DNA from: Alphaproteobacteria bacterium
GTDB taxonomy: Bacteria; Pseudomonadota; Alphaproteobacteria; Micropepsales; Micropepsaceae
Assembly: GCA_021325375.1 (NCBI GenBank)
Contig: JAJPHG010000014.1
Location: 1 to 64,000, forward strand
Length of the DNA stretch: 64,000 nt
Direction: 5' to 3'
A model generated the notes under the pieces. That model was not told the origin of the DNA. It did no database searches and was given only the letters and a program-made list of their open reading frames with translations. The position numbers and the translations under genes are program-made. Of this stretch, positions 25,579 through 33,695 are shown one piece after another (positions within the stretch are counted from its first letter, which is position 1; every line of letters begins with the position of its first letter).

Positions 25579-27801
25579 GTGCAAATAGACCGCGACCCGG
25601 CACAACAGAATTTGGGGCAGTTCGTGAAATTTCGTTCAGGGACGGCGCGATGGACGGCGTTCGCGGCACCTTTGTGCCTCGCGGCCGCGCTCGCCGCCTG
25701 TTCGACGGACAGCGAGCCCACGCCGCCGCCCGTGCCCCAGGCCGCGAACACGGCTCCTGCACCGCTTGAAGCCGCGCCGGCCGCGGACTCGACGGCGGCG
25801 ACGCCCAACGCGGATTCCGGGGCCAAGGTCGAGATGTATCCCGGCACCGGCGCCTTCACCGGCGGCGGACGTGTTTCGGGCGCTGCCGCGATCGGCGGCG
25901 ACGAGGACAACGGCATCACGCTCAACTTCGTCAACACCGACGTGAAGGACGTCGCCAAGGCGGTGCTCGGCGACTATCTCAAGCTCAACTACGAGATCGG
26001 CGCCAACGTCCAGGGCGCCGTGACGATCCAGACCAGCCAGCCGCTCAAGCGCAGCCAGGTCCTGCCCGCGCTCGAGCAGGCGCTGCGCCTCAACGGCATG
26101 ACGGTGGTGGAGAGTCACGGCATCTATAAAGTCCTGCCGCTCACCGATGCGCCGCGCATGGCGCACATCGCAGGCCCGTCGCGCAAGGGCGGCGTCGATG
26201 TCGGCTACGGCATCGACATCGTGCCGGTGCATTATGTCGGCGCGGCGGAGATGCAGAAGCTGCTGGAGCCGCTTGCGCCCGCGCAGGGCATCATCCACGC
26301 CGACACCACGCGCAACGTGCTCCTGATCGAAGGCACGGCGGAGGAGCGCCAGACCTTGCGCGACGACATCGCGCTGTTCGACGCCGACTGGATGAGCGGC
26401 ATGTCGTTCGCGCTCTTCACGCCGAGCTACACCGACGCCGACGAGCTGACCAAGGAGCTCAACCAAGTGATGGGCGGGCTGAACGGCCCGACGGGGCAGA
26501 TGGTCCAGCTCGTCCCCATCCAGCGGCTCAACGCGGTGCTCGCGATCTCGCACCAGATGAAATATCTCGAGCACCTGCGCGCCTGGGTGAACCGCCTCGA
26601 CCGGCCTGGCCAGGGCAGCGACAAGCGCATCTATGTCTACAGCGTGCAGAACGGCCGCGCCTCCGACCTCGCCAACACACTGGGCAAGCTGCTGTTCGGC
26701 AACGGCGTTTCGGGCGGAAGGGCCGGGTCCACGCCGGGCGGTTCCGCCGCGGCCACGCCGAGCTTCGAGCCCGGCCTGCCGAACGGCGGCGTGACGTCCA
26801 GCACGACCGCGTCGTCGTCCAGCACGCCGATCTCGGCGAGCGGCGGCGCCTCGTCCACATCGGCCCAGAACGATCAGGTCTCGGTCGCCGGCAACGCGCC
26901 GGGCATCGGCAGCATCTCCATCACTTCCGACGAGACCAACAACGCGCTCGCGATCCTGGCGACGCCGCAGCAATACGGCACGATCGAGCAGGCGCTGCGC
27001 AAGCTCGACACGCAGCCGCTGCAGGTTCTGCTGGAAGCGGCCATCGCCGAGGTGACGCTGACCAACAACACGCAATACGGCGTGCAGTATTTCTACCAGC
27101 CCAATTCGGCCAACCAGATCGTGCTCTCCGACAGCGGCACCTCGGCGATCGCCCAGTCGTTCCCGGGCTTCTCCTACATGTTCGCCAACGGCAACAACAT
27201 CAAGGTGATCCTGGACGCGCTGGCGACCGTCACCCATGTCGAGGTCGTGTCGTCGCCGGAGGTGATGGTGCTCAACAACCAGACCGCCAATCTCCAGGTC
27301 GGCGACCGCGTGCCGATCATCACCCAGCAGGCCGTCTCGACCACGACCACCGACGCGCCCATCGTCAACAGCGTCGAGTACGAAGACACCGGCGTGATCC
27401 TGAAAGTCACCCCGCGCGTCAATCGCGGCGGCATGGTGATGCTCGACATCTCGCAGGAGGTGAGCGAGGTCGCCTCCGCCACGACCTCGGGCATCCAGTC
27501 TCCCACCATTCAGGAGCGCAAGATCAACTCCTCCGTCGCGGTGCAGGACAACGAGACCATCGTGCTCGGCGGCCTCATCAGCGACAGCCGCACGCAGACC
27601 CATACCGGCATCCCCTATCTCCAGGACGTGCCGGTGCTGGGCAACCTGTTCCGCGACACCGGCGACAATCGGACGAGGACCGAGCTGATGGTCCTCATCA
27701 CGCCGCATGTGGTGGACGATCTCAGGAAGGCGCGAAAGGTCACCGATGAGCTTCGCCGCAAGCTGCCCGCGGTCCAGTCCGTCCTCGAGCGCGCGAAATA
27801 G
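25579..27801 (+). CDS. gspD: type II secretion outer-membrane secretin
   Basis: Secretin that forms the outer-membrane pore. It has a lipoprotein-type signal (CLAAALAACSTDSEP), a Pro/Ala-rich spacer, N0-N3 domains, a Ser/Gly-rich loop at about residues 375-435, and the C-terminal secretin core (VPIITQQAVSTTTTDA, VEYEDTGVILKVTPRVN, ETIVLGGLI, VPVLGNLF). 740 residues from GTG 25579; GTG 25624 is an alternative. The lipobox suggests that it may reach the outer membrane without a pilotin. Its end overlaps gspK by 56 bp. Confidence 0.94.
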   Translation: MQIDRDPAQQNLGQFVKFRSGTARWTAFAAPLCLAAALAACSTDSEPTPPPVPQAANTAPAPLEAAPAADSTAATPNADSGAKVEMYPGTGAFTGGGRVSGAAAIGGDEDNGITLNFVNTDVKDVAKAVLGDYLKLNYEIGANVQGAVTIQTSQPLKRSQVLPALEQALRLNGMTVVESHGIYKVLPLTDAPRMAHIAGPSRKGGVDVGYGIDIVPVHYVGAAEMQKLLEPLAPAQGIIHADTTRNVLLIEGTAEERQTLRDDIALFDADWMSGMSFALFTPSYTDADELTKELNQVMGGLNGPTGQMVQLVPIQRLNAVLAISHQMKYLEHLRAWVNRLDRPGQGSDKRIYVYSVQNGRASDLANTLGKLLFGNGVSGGRAGSTPGGSAAATPSFEPGLPNGGVTSSTTASSSSTPISASGGASSTSAQNDQVSVAGNAPGIGSISITSDETNNALAILATPQQYGTIEQALRKLDTQPLQVLLEAAIAEVTLTNNTQYGVQYFYQPNSANQIVLSDSGTSAIAQSFPGFSYMFANGNNIKVILDALATVTHVEVVSSPEVMVLNNQTANLQVGDRVPIITQQAVSTTTTDAPIVNSVEYEDTGVILKVTPRVNRGGMVMLDISQEVSEVASATTSGIQSPTIQERKINSSVAVQDNETIVLGGLISDSRTQTHTGIPYLQDVPVLGNLFRDTGDNRTRTELMVLITPHVVDDLRKARKVTDELRRKLPAVQSVLERAK

Positions 27802-28645
27802 CGAGAGCGGCTGGGCGCTGGTCTCGGTGCTCTGGGCGCTGACGATGCTCGCGCTGATGGCGGCCGCGGCCCAGGCGCTGACCGTCACCGCCTACAACAG
27901 CGAACGCCACGCCATGACCGACGCGCGGGCCGGCGCGGACCTCGATGCGGCCGTGGTGCGCGCGGTGCTGGGCATATGCGACCTGCGGCCCGAGCAGCGC
28001 TGGCGCACCGACGGCACGCCGCGCATCATCGCCTATGACGGCTTGCGCATCCGCGTGGCGGCGCAGGACGAGCTCGGACGCATCGACCTCAACGCCACAA
28101 GCGCCTCGACGATCCGCGCGCTGCTTCTGGGGCACGGCCTTTCGCCCGACGACGCGTCTGCGCTCGCCGACAGGATCGCCGATTGGCGCAGCCCGGCCGG
28201 CCCGGTGAGCCTGCACGGCGCGACCGACGCCGACTATCGCGCGGCGGGGCTTTCCTATGTCCCGCGTCACGGCCCGTTCCAGACCGTCGACGAGGCGCGG
28301 CTCGTGCTCGGCATGACGCCCGTGCTGTTCGCGCGCCTCAGGCCGGCGCTCACCGTCTACACCAAGCGGCCTTCCTTCGATCCTTCGCTCGCGCCGCGCG
28401 AGGCGCTGGTGGCGCTCTATCCCGACGACCCGGGCAAGATCGACGAGATCCTGCGCGCGCGTTCGGGAGACATCGGCCTGCCCGGCAATGCATCGGGCGC
28501 GGCGCCGCCGCTCAGCGTTCCGTTCGGCCGCGCCTACGAGATCTCGGCCGAGCTCGCGATCGGAAGGCGTACCTTCCGGCGCAGCGCGGTTGTGGAGCTG
28601 AGCGGCGGCGACAAGCGCGCCTATTTCGTGCTCGCGTGGAATTGA
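27746..28645 (+). CDS. gspK: type II secretion minor pseudopilin K
   Basis: Largest minor pseudopilin, placed at the tip. It has 299 residues with the helix GWALVSVLWALTMLALMAAA near residue 22 and the alpha-domain pattern LGRIDLNATSASTIRALLLG and VDEARLVLGMTPVLFARLRP. The ATG at 27746 lies inside the end of gspD. It is the last gene of the T2SS cluster, with 124 bp to the TIR gene. No gspH or gspO was found in the window. Confidence 0.9.
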   Translation: MSFAASCPRSSPSSSARNSESGWALVSVLWALTMLALMAAAAQALTVTAYNSERHAMTDARAGADLDAAVVRAVLGICDLRPEQRWRTDGTPRIIAYDGLRIRVAAQDELGRIDLNATSASTIRALLLGHGLSPDDASALADRIADWRSPAGPVSLHGATDADYRAAGLSYVPRHGPFQTVDEARLVLGMTPVLFARLRPALTVYTKRPSFDPSLAPREALVALYPDDPGKIDEILRARSGDIGLPGNASGAAPPLSVPFGRAYEISAELAIGRRTFRRSAVVELSGGDKRAYFVLAWN

Positions 28646-28702
28646 GCCGCGTTAAAACGCGTTCATGGCGTGGATTCCGCGGTTGCGCGAACAATCGTTC
28701 TA

Positions 28703-28725
28703 TCACCCACGCGTTGTACGGGTGA
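28703..28725. promoter_or_regulatory. inverted repeat between gspK and the TIR gene
   Basis: The arms TCACCC (28703-28708) and GGGTGA (28720-28725) enclose 11 bases. They lie 58 bp after gspK and 45 bp before the TIR start. It may be an operator for the TIR module or part of a weak terminator; no T-run follows. The rest of 28646-28769 shows nothing else that I can name. Confidence 0.35.
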
Positions 28726-28769
28726 CGATAATCTGACACACTTCAGGCGTGCTCGTGGGGGGCTAGACG

Positions 28770-30359
28770 TTGGCGGAAGAAGCCGCAGGGGACAACGGTC
28801 GTTATTGGGCGTTCATCAGCTATTCTCATCGCGACGCCGCCTTTGGCCGGCGCCTGCATCGCAAACTGGAAACCTATGCGCTGCCGCGCCGCCTCGTCGG
28901 ACGCAAGACGGCACAGGGCACGGTGCCCAAGAAGCTCGCGCCCATCTTCCGCGACCGCGAGGAGCTTGCCGCCGCGAATGATCTGAGCACGGAAGTCCGC
29001 GCGGCGCTGAAGGCGTCGCGCTGCCTCATCGTCGTGTGCTCGCCGGCCTCGGCCGCTTCGCACTGGGTCGGCCGCGAGATCGAAGTGTTCCGCGAGCTTC
29101 ATCCCGACCGCCCGGTCCTCGCCGCCATGCGCGACGGCGAGCCGGCCGATTGCTTCCCGCCGGGGCTGCTCGGCAAGGACGCAACCGGCGCCGCGATCGA
29201 GCCGCTGGCCGCCGATTTCCGCCGCGGCCGCGACGGCGAGCATCTGGGCCTGCTCAAGCTGGTCGCCGGAATCCTCGGTCTCGGCCTGGACGAACTCGTC
29301 CAACGCGACGCGAGCCGCCGCAATCAGCGCGTGACCGCCGTCACGGCGGCGGCGCTCGCGGGGATGATCAGCATGGGCTTCCTGACAGCATTCGCGGTGA
29401 GCGCTCAACAGGAGGCTGAACGGCAGCGGGGCGAGGGAGAAGACCTGATAGGATTCATGAGCAAGAATTTACGGGAGAAGCTTAAGGGTGTCGGCCGGCT
29501 CGACATCATGCGCGCCGTCAATCTCCGAGCGCTTGAATATTACGACAAGCAAGCGAGTTCGCTCACGCCCGAGCGCCGAGGTCGCCGCGCCCTCGTTATG
29601 CTCAACTTGGCCGACGATGACGTGACCCAGGGTGACTACGGCTCGGCTCAAAGACGAATTCACGAAGCGTTCGCGGTAACGCGGGGTTTGATGGAAGCGG
29701 CCCCCCACAATCCTGCACTCGTATTCGACCACGCCCAGAGCGAGTACTACGTCGGAGACCTCGCCTATGCGCAAGGCCATGTGGCCGAGGCCAAAGCTGC
29801 TTTCCTTGCCTACAAACGCCTGGCAGACCGGCTTGTGACGCTGGCGCCCGGCAACCCAAGCTATCGGCTGGAAGTCGGATACGCCGACAGCAATCTCTGC
29901 ACGATCGCGCTTGACAAGCCGGTGGATGGCCCGGCGGCGCTGCGCTACTGCGCCGACGCCCTGGCTCAGACCGCGTACGCCGCGAACCGCATGGCACCAT
30001 CCGACGAGATCACGGAGGATTTGATAGACCGGCATGCCTGGCTGGCCGATGCCCACAGCGCCAACGGCGACATAGCTTCGGCTAAACGGGAGCGATTGAT
30101 CGAAGAGAGGCTTCTCGCCCCCCAAATCGCCGCCGATCCGAAAAACATGGAACTCAAAGAGAGCTGGGTCGCGCTTCAAATCGCGCTCGCCCTGGTCGAT
30201 GAAGCAAACCATAAGCCTGGAGACGCGGTGAAAAAGCTCAAGCTGGCAAACGACGTGATCGTGTCGATGACCGCTTTGGAGCCCGCTAACAGCGATTGGC
30301 AGTCTCAGAAAACGTGGATTGACAACGAGCTCTTGAAATTGAGGCAGCCGCCAATTTAG
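28770..30359 (+). CDS. TIR domain - transmembrane - TPR protein
   Basis: 529 residues from a TTG start with a G-rich ribosome site. Residues about 12-130 form a TIR domain: FISYSHRDAAF, the IFRDREELAAANDLS loop and SHWVGREIEVF. The last contains Glu103 at the position used as catalytic residue by NAD-cleaving TIR domains. One membrane helix follows (about 188-211), then TPR-like helices to the end (NPALVFDHAQSEYYVGDLAY). The VTAVTA junction and the VGRLDIMRAVNLRALEYYDKQ segment match a known alphaproteobacterial TIR-TPR family. NAD cleavage is inferred. P1 starts 12 bp downstream, so they form an operon. The second half is less GC-rich than its surroundings. Confidence 0.85.
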   Translation: MAEEAAGDNGRYWAFISYSHRDAAFGRRLHRKLETYALPRRLVGRKTAQGTVPKKLAPIFRDREELAAANDLSTEVRAALKASRCLIVVCSPASAASHWVGREIEVFRELHPDRPVLAAMRDGEPADCFPPGLLGKDATGAAIEPLAADFRRGRDGEHLGLLKLVAGILGLGLDELVQRDASRRNQRVTAVTAAALAGMISMGFLTAFAVSAQQEAERQRGEGEDLIGFMSKNLREKLKGVGRLDIMRAVNLRALEYYDKQASSLTPERRGRRALVMLNLADDDVTQGDYGSAQRRIHEAFAVTRGLMEAAPHNPALVFDHAQSEYYVGDLAYAQGHVAEAKAAFLAYKRLADRLVTLAPGNPSYRLEVGYADSNLCTIALDKPVDGPAALRYCADALAQTAYAANRMAPSDEITEDLIDRHAWLADAHSANGDIASAKRERLIEERLLAPQIAADPKNMELKESWVALQIALALVDEANHKPGDAVKKLKLANDVIVSMTALEPANSDWQSQKTWIDNELLKLRQPPI

Positions 30360-30371
30360 AGGAGAAAGACA

Positions 30372-31031
30372 ATGCCGACGCCGTCAGTTCGATCGGGAAG
30401 ATTTTGCGGTCCCGAATACCAGATCCAGCAATCGGCCGTGACCATGGGGGCCGAGCAAAGGATTCTATACCTTTATATCAACTATACGATCGATCAGAAC
30501 GGCAAGATCCAGCCGTATTACGACGCCAGCGCGGGCAGCGGGACATACCTCATGGCGGGCGGAATCCAGTCGTTCATCGGCTACGCCTATGCCGGCAATA
30601 TCGGCAATGCCAGCAATACCGGCGGCCCGCAGATTCCATGGGGTTCGCAATCGACCCCGGTCATCGATCATCCGACCTGGGTCGTTTTCGCGCTTCCGCA
30701 GACGCCCGTGGTCAGTTTCTACACCGATCCTCAAACCAACGCGGTTACGACGAGCGACGGGAAAAAAGGTTCGCTCTATTCTCCGGATTATTACAACGTG
30801 GTCCATATATTCGATAGCGGGGCAGCCTACAGTCCGCCCGACACGCAAGTTCCCGGCGGCCCTTGCCACTTGCTGTACTTCCAAGCCCCCTACAGCGGCG
30901 ACGCCATGGTGCCGAGCATCGATTTCTTCAATCTGAACGTACTGCAAAACGGCGCTCGGGCTTACGTCGATCCCGCGATCAAGAACAAAGGTCATCCCCC
31001 GCCAGCGCATTTTGAAGCTCACAATAAATAG
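30372..31031 (+). CDS. unknown protein P1 of the TIR module (DPAIKNKGHP motif)
   Basis: A 219-residue protein without signal peptide or membrane helix, rich in Tyr, Gly, Ser and Pro, probably beta-sandwich. Its ribosome site GAGGAG lies 7 bases before the ATG and 2 bases after the TIR stop. The C-terminal third (GPCHLLYFQAPYS ... IDFFNLNV ... DPAIKNKGHP) aligns with the protein encoded at 31269-31958, so the two are paralogues. There is faint resemblance to AidA/PixA inclusion-body proteins (a C-terminal aromatic-Asp-Pro segment), but I would not assign that family. Function unknown. Confidence 0.8.
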   Translation: MPTPSVRSGRFCGPEYQIQQSAVTMGAEQRILYLYINYTIDQNGKIQPYYDASAGSGTYLMAGGIQSFIGYAYAGNIGNASNTGGPQIPWGSQSTPVIDHPTWVVFALPQTPVVSFYTDPQTNAVTTSDGKKGSLYSPDYYNVVHIFDSGAAYSPPDTQVPGGPCHLLYFQAPYSGDAMVPSIDFFNLNVLQNGARAYVDPAIKNKGHPPPAHFEAHNK

Positions 31032-31069
31032 CCAGGCCAGCCGCCCGATAACGCGACGAGCGCATCTGC

Positions 31070-31237
31070 ATGGGCGTGCCGGCTGCCGGCGGCGCCGCGA
31101 ATTTCCGGCGTGACCGCGACGTGACGGCCGTCACGGCAACACGGCTCTTGGCACTGATAGACATTGGCGTGTTGATGTCCGGCTATGCGACATCAAGCAG
31201 CCGGGCATTGTTCACAGAGCGAGTATTGAAACCCTGA
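31070..31237 (+). pseudogene. remnant resembling the membrane junction of the TIR-TPR protein
   Basis: A 55-codon frame in the 237-bp gap between P1 and P2. Its middle, RRDRDVTAVTATRLLALIDI, resembles RRNQRVTAVTAAALAGMISM of the TIR protein (residues 183-202), including the identical VTAVTA and a hydrophobic stretch after it. The DNA there contains the 16-bp palindrome CGTGACGGCCGTCACG. The frame ends about 30 bases before P2 and lacks the TIR and TPR parts. I read it as a decayed second copy of the TIR gene; a small membrane protein is the alternative. Confidence 0.4.
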
Positions 31238-31268
31238 AAGACACGTCAACAAAAACAGGAGAACGACT

Positions 31269-31958
31269 ATGCCAGACGCCACACATCCTATCCCAGCACC
31301 AGGCACGATAAGCGGGAGTTGGGTACCTCAGGAGATCGTGATCGTCTATTGGACGATCGACACGACCAATGGATGCTGCAAGATCGATACAGCGCAGTCG
31401 GGCGTCTATGACGCCTCATATTTCAGCAGCAAATATGCAAGCATCAAAGACTTCGCATTTGCCGTAAGCGATGGGACCATATCCGCGGGTCCGCCCGCAC
31501 CTCTTTATCCCAATCTGGGGCCCTTTGCCCAGCCGTGGAACTTCGTGATCAAAAACAGCTGCTACATCGTCTATGTCCTCGAACAAGGGATGACGCAGTG
31601 GCAGTTCCTGCGCGGCTCGACGGCTCTCACGACTGTTGACGATGAGACCGGATGGTATCAGGACCTCAATCACGTCATTCCGCCACCCCAATCCTCACAG
31701 AATCCCCCAACGGTGGCGTCTACGGTAACGGGACCGAATTGCATGGTCGCCTATTTCTCGGCCTATGTGCAGCCGAACACGCAGACAGGGATCGACGCTT
31801 TTGCCCTTCATGTGGAGTACCTCCAGACCGGTCAATGGATCATCCTGCCAGACGATCCCGCGATCAAAAACAAGGGACACCCCCATGGCGTCAGGTCGAA
31901 TCCGCTTAGTCTGAAATTGACGACGATCTTGCCGGATGCGTTGAAGCAGACGGCTTGA
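31269..31958 (+). CDS. unknown protein P2 of the TIR module (DPAIKNKGHP motif)
   Basis: A 229-residue soluble protein, paralogue of P1. The shared C-terminal part reads GPNCMVAYFSAYV ... IDAFALHVEYL ... DPAIKNKGHP. The N-terminal half has IVIVYWTIDTTNG followed by a hydrophobic WNFVIKNSCYIVYVLEQG. A good AGGAG ribosome site lies 8 bases before the ATG. Its own upstream gap contains the TIR-like remnant, as if P2 once had its own TIR partner. Function unknown; see P1 for the uncertain AidA/PixA resemblance. Confidence 0.8.
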   Translation: MPDATHPIPAPGTISGSWVPQEIVIVYWTIDTTNGCCKIDTAQSGVYDASYFSSKYASIKDFAFAVSDGTISAGPPAPLYPNLGPFAQPWNFVIKNSCYIVYVLEQGMTQWQFLRGSTALTTVDDETGWYQDLNHVIPPPQSSQNPPTVASTVTGPNCMVAYFSAYVQPNTQTGIDAFALHVEYLQTGQWIILPDDPAIKNKGHPHGVRSNPLSLKLTTILPDALKQTA

Positions 31959-32084
31959 AGATCGCCGCGGCGTCCGCGTATGCGCTTCCGTCGACACTGT
32001 CTGACGGAGCCGCATACGTGAGACCGCGTCCATGCCGCGGAATCTGCGCTTTTCTAAACTGGCTGTTTCCATCATAGTGTAACA

Positions 32085-33692
32085 ATGAGCGTGCCGTCCG
32101 CTTCATCCCTCCTCTCCATCACCGCCCACGCCCGCGCGGGCGCGCTCGAGCAGGCATGGGCGATGTTCCGCGCGGCCGGTCTTGAAAGCGTGAAAGACGA
32201 CGCACCCGTGCTCAGCGTGCGCGGCCGCCTGCTCAAGGACAGCGCGCTCGCGGCCAAGGGCGCGGAGCGCCGCGCGCTCTATCTCAAATCCGCCGAGGCC
32301 TATGCCCGGGCGGCCGACATCTCGGGCACGCTCTATCCGCGCATCAACGCGGCCAGCCTGTCGCTGCTCGGCGGACGGCCCGACATGGCGCGCACGCTCG
32401 CGCGCCAGGTGATCGAGCGCGGACGGCGCGGCGAGGACGGACCGGAGACGCCCTATTGGCGCACCGCCACGCAGGCCGAGGCGCTGCTGCTGCTGGGCGA
32501 GATCCAGGAGGCGAAGAAGACGTTCGAGGGCGCCATCGCGCTCGCGCCCCGCGCCTATGAGGACCGCGCCTCGACGCTGCGCCAGTTCGGCCTGATCCTG
32601 GACGCGCTCGGCCAGGACAAGTCGTGGCTCGACGCGCATCGCCCGCCCAAGAGCGCGCATTTCGCGGGTCATATGGCGCTGGCGTCGCGCGGCGGCAAGG
32701 TCGAGCGCGAGATCCGCGACATCATCCGCGCCGAGCGTATCGGCTTCGGCTACGGCGCGCTCGCGGCCGGCGCCGACATCGTCATCGCCGAGGCGCTCCT
32801 GGAGACCGGCGCCGAGCTGCACCTCGTCCTGCCCGCGCCGGTGGCGCAGTTCCGCAAGGCCTCGGTGGTCCGGTTCGGAAGCTCCTGGGCGCGCCGCTTC
32901 GACGGCATCCTGGAAGACAAGGACAAGGTCAGCGTCCGCGCGATCACGCGCGGCTGCGACCCCTTGAGCACGCTTGCCGTCCGTCTCACCACCGAGATCG
33001 CCATGGGCAGCGCGGTCATGCATGCCGCGACGCTGATGAGCGAAGCCGTGCAGCTCCTCATCCTGGAAAGCTCGCCCAAGGGCGCGCGGATCTCGGGCGC
33101 GAGCGTCGCGGCGGGTGCCGCATGGCGCGCCGGCGGGCGCAGGCAACATGTCATCCAGGCGGCACGCGCGCGCAACGTGACGCCGCCGAAGCTCGAGCGC
33201 CCCTCGCGCGCGCATCTGGCCGCGCAGGTCAGGATCGATCCGGGCTGCGTCACGGCCGAAAGCGCCGCGGCGATCCTGCCCCGACTCGCCCGCGCGCTCG
33301 CGGCCTTGCCCGCGACCATCGTGAGCCCCCGCTGGACGGGCGAGGAAATCCTCCTCGCTTACGATACGGTCCCCAAGGCGGCCTCGGCCGTGCTCGCCGC
33401 GGCAAGGATCCTCAAAGCCTCGCCGGGCTCGCGGGTCGCGGGCCACTACGCCGTCTGCGAGAGCGTGGACGATCCTTTCGGGGGCGAAGCCGCGCTCGTC
33501 GGCAGCGCAGCCCCTGTGCTCAAGGAGATCCTGCAGACCACGCCGCCGCCGGCCGCTTATGTCAGCGAGGATTTCGCGGCCGCTCTCCATGTGGGTCCGG
33601 CCGAGGGCCTTGCGCGGGTGGAACTCGTGGGCGAGCTGCCGTCACAAGCCGGCGAAGAGCACCCGATGAAGCTCTATTCGCTTAGGCGGTAG
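32085..33692 (+). CDS. TPR protein with SLOG-like and degenerate nucleotide-cyclase-like regions
   Basis: 535 residues in three parts. Residues 1-190 are TPR-like (TRAFs-binding-type: LYLKSAEAYARAADISGTLY, AKKTFEGAIALAPRAYEDRA). Residues about 200-300 contain FGYGALAAGADIVIAEALLE and GAELHLVLPAPVAQF, a Rossmann/SLOG-like nucleotide-sensing pattern. Residues 360-535 have the layout of a class III adenylate/guanylate cyclase (TGEEILLAYDTVPKAASAVL ... VGSAAPVLKEIL ... AYVSEDFAAAL), but the metal-binding aspartates are not evident. No clear ribosome site at the ATG. It is convergent with a Crp/Fnr-type regulator (3-bp gap). Domain calls are by pattern only. Confidence 0.7.
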   Translation: MSVPSASSLLSITAHARAGALEQAWAMFRAAGLESVKDDAPVLSVRGRLLKDSALAAKGAERRALYLKSAEAYARAADISGTLYPRINAASLSLLGGRPDMARTLARQVIERGRRGEDGPETPYWRTATQAEALLLLGEIQEAKKTFEGAIALAPRAYEDRASTLRQFGLILDALGQDKSWLDAHRPPKSAHFAGHMALASRGGKVEREIRDIIRAERIGFGYGALAAGADIVIAEALLETGAELHLVLPAPVAQFRKASVVRFGSSWARRFDGILEDKDKVSVRAITRGCDPLSTLAVRLTTEIAMGSAVMHAATLMSEAVQLLILESSPKGARISGASVAAGAAWRAGGRRQHVIQAARARNVTPPKLERPSRAHLAAQVRIDPGCVTAESAAAILPRLARALAALPATIVSPRWTGEEILLAYDTVPKAASAVLAAARILKASPGSRVAGHYAVCESVDDPFGGEAALVGSAAPVLKEILQTTPPPAAYVSEDFAAALHVGPAEGLARVELVGELPSQAGEEHPMKLYSLRR

Positions 33693-33695
33693 AGC

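Noticed and set aside
25636-27888. 750-codon minus-strand frame opposite gspD
   Set aside because: gspD on the other strand has all secretin motifs; the antisense frame is His/Arg/Asp-rich without pattern.
31110-31135. 16-bp palindrome CGTGACGGCCGTCACG as an operator for P2
   Set aside because: A very similar stretch lies inside the TIR coding sequence (VTAVTA region), so it is more simply explained as remnant coding DNA.
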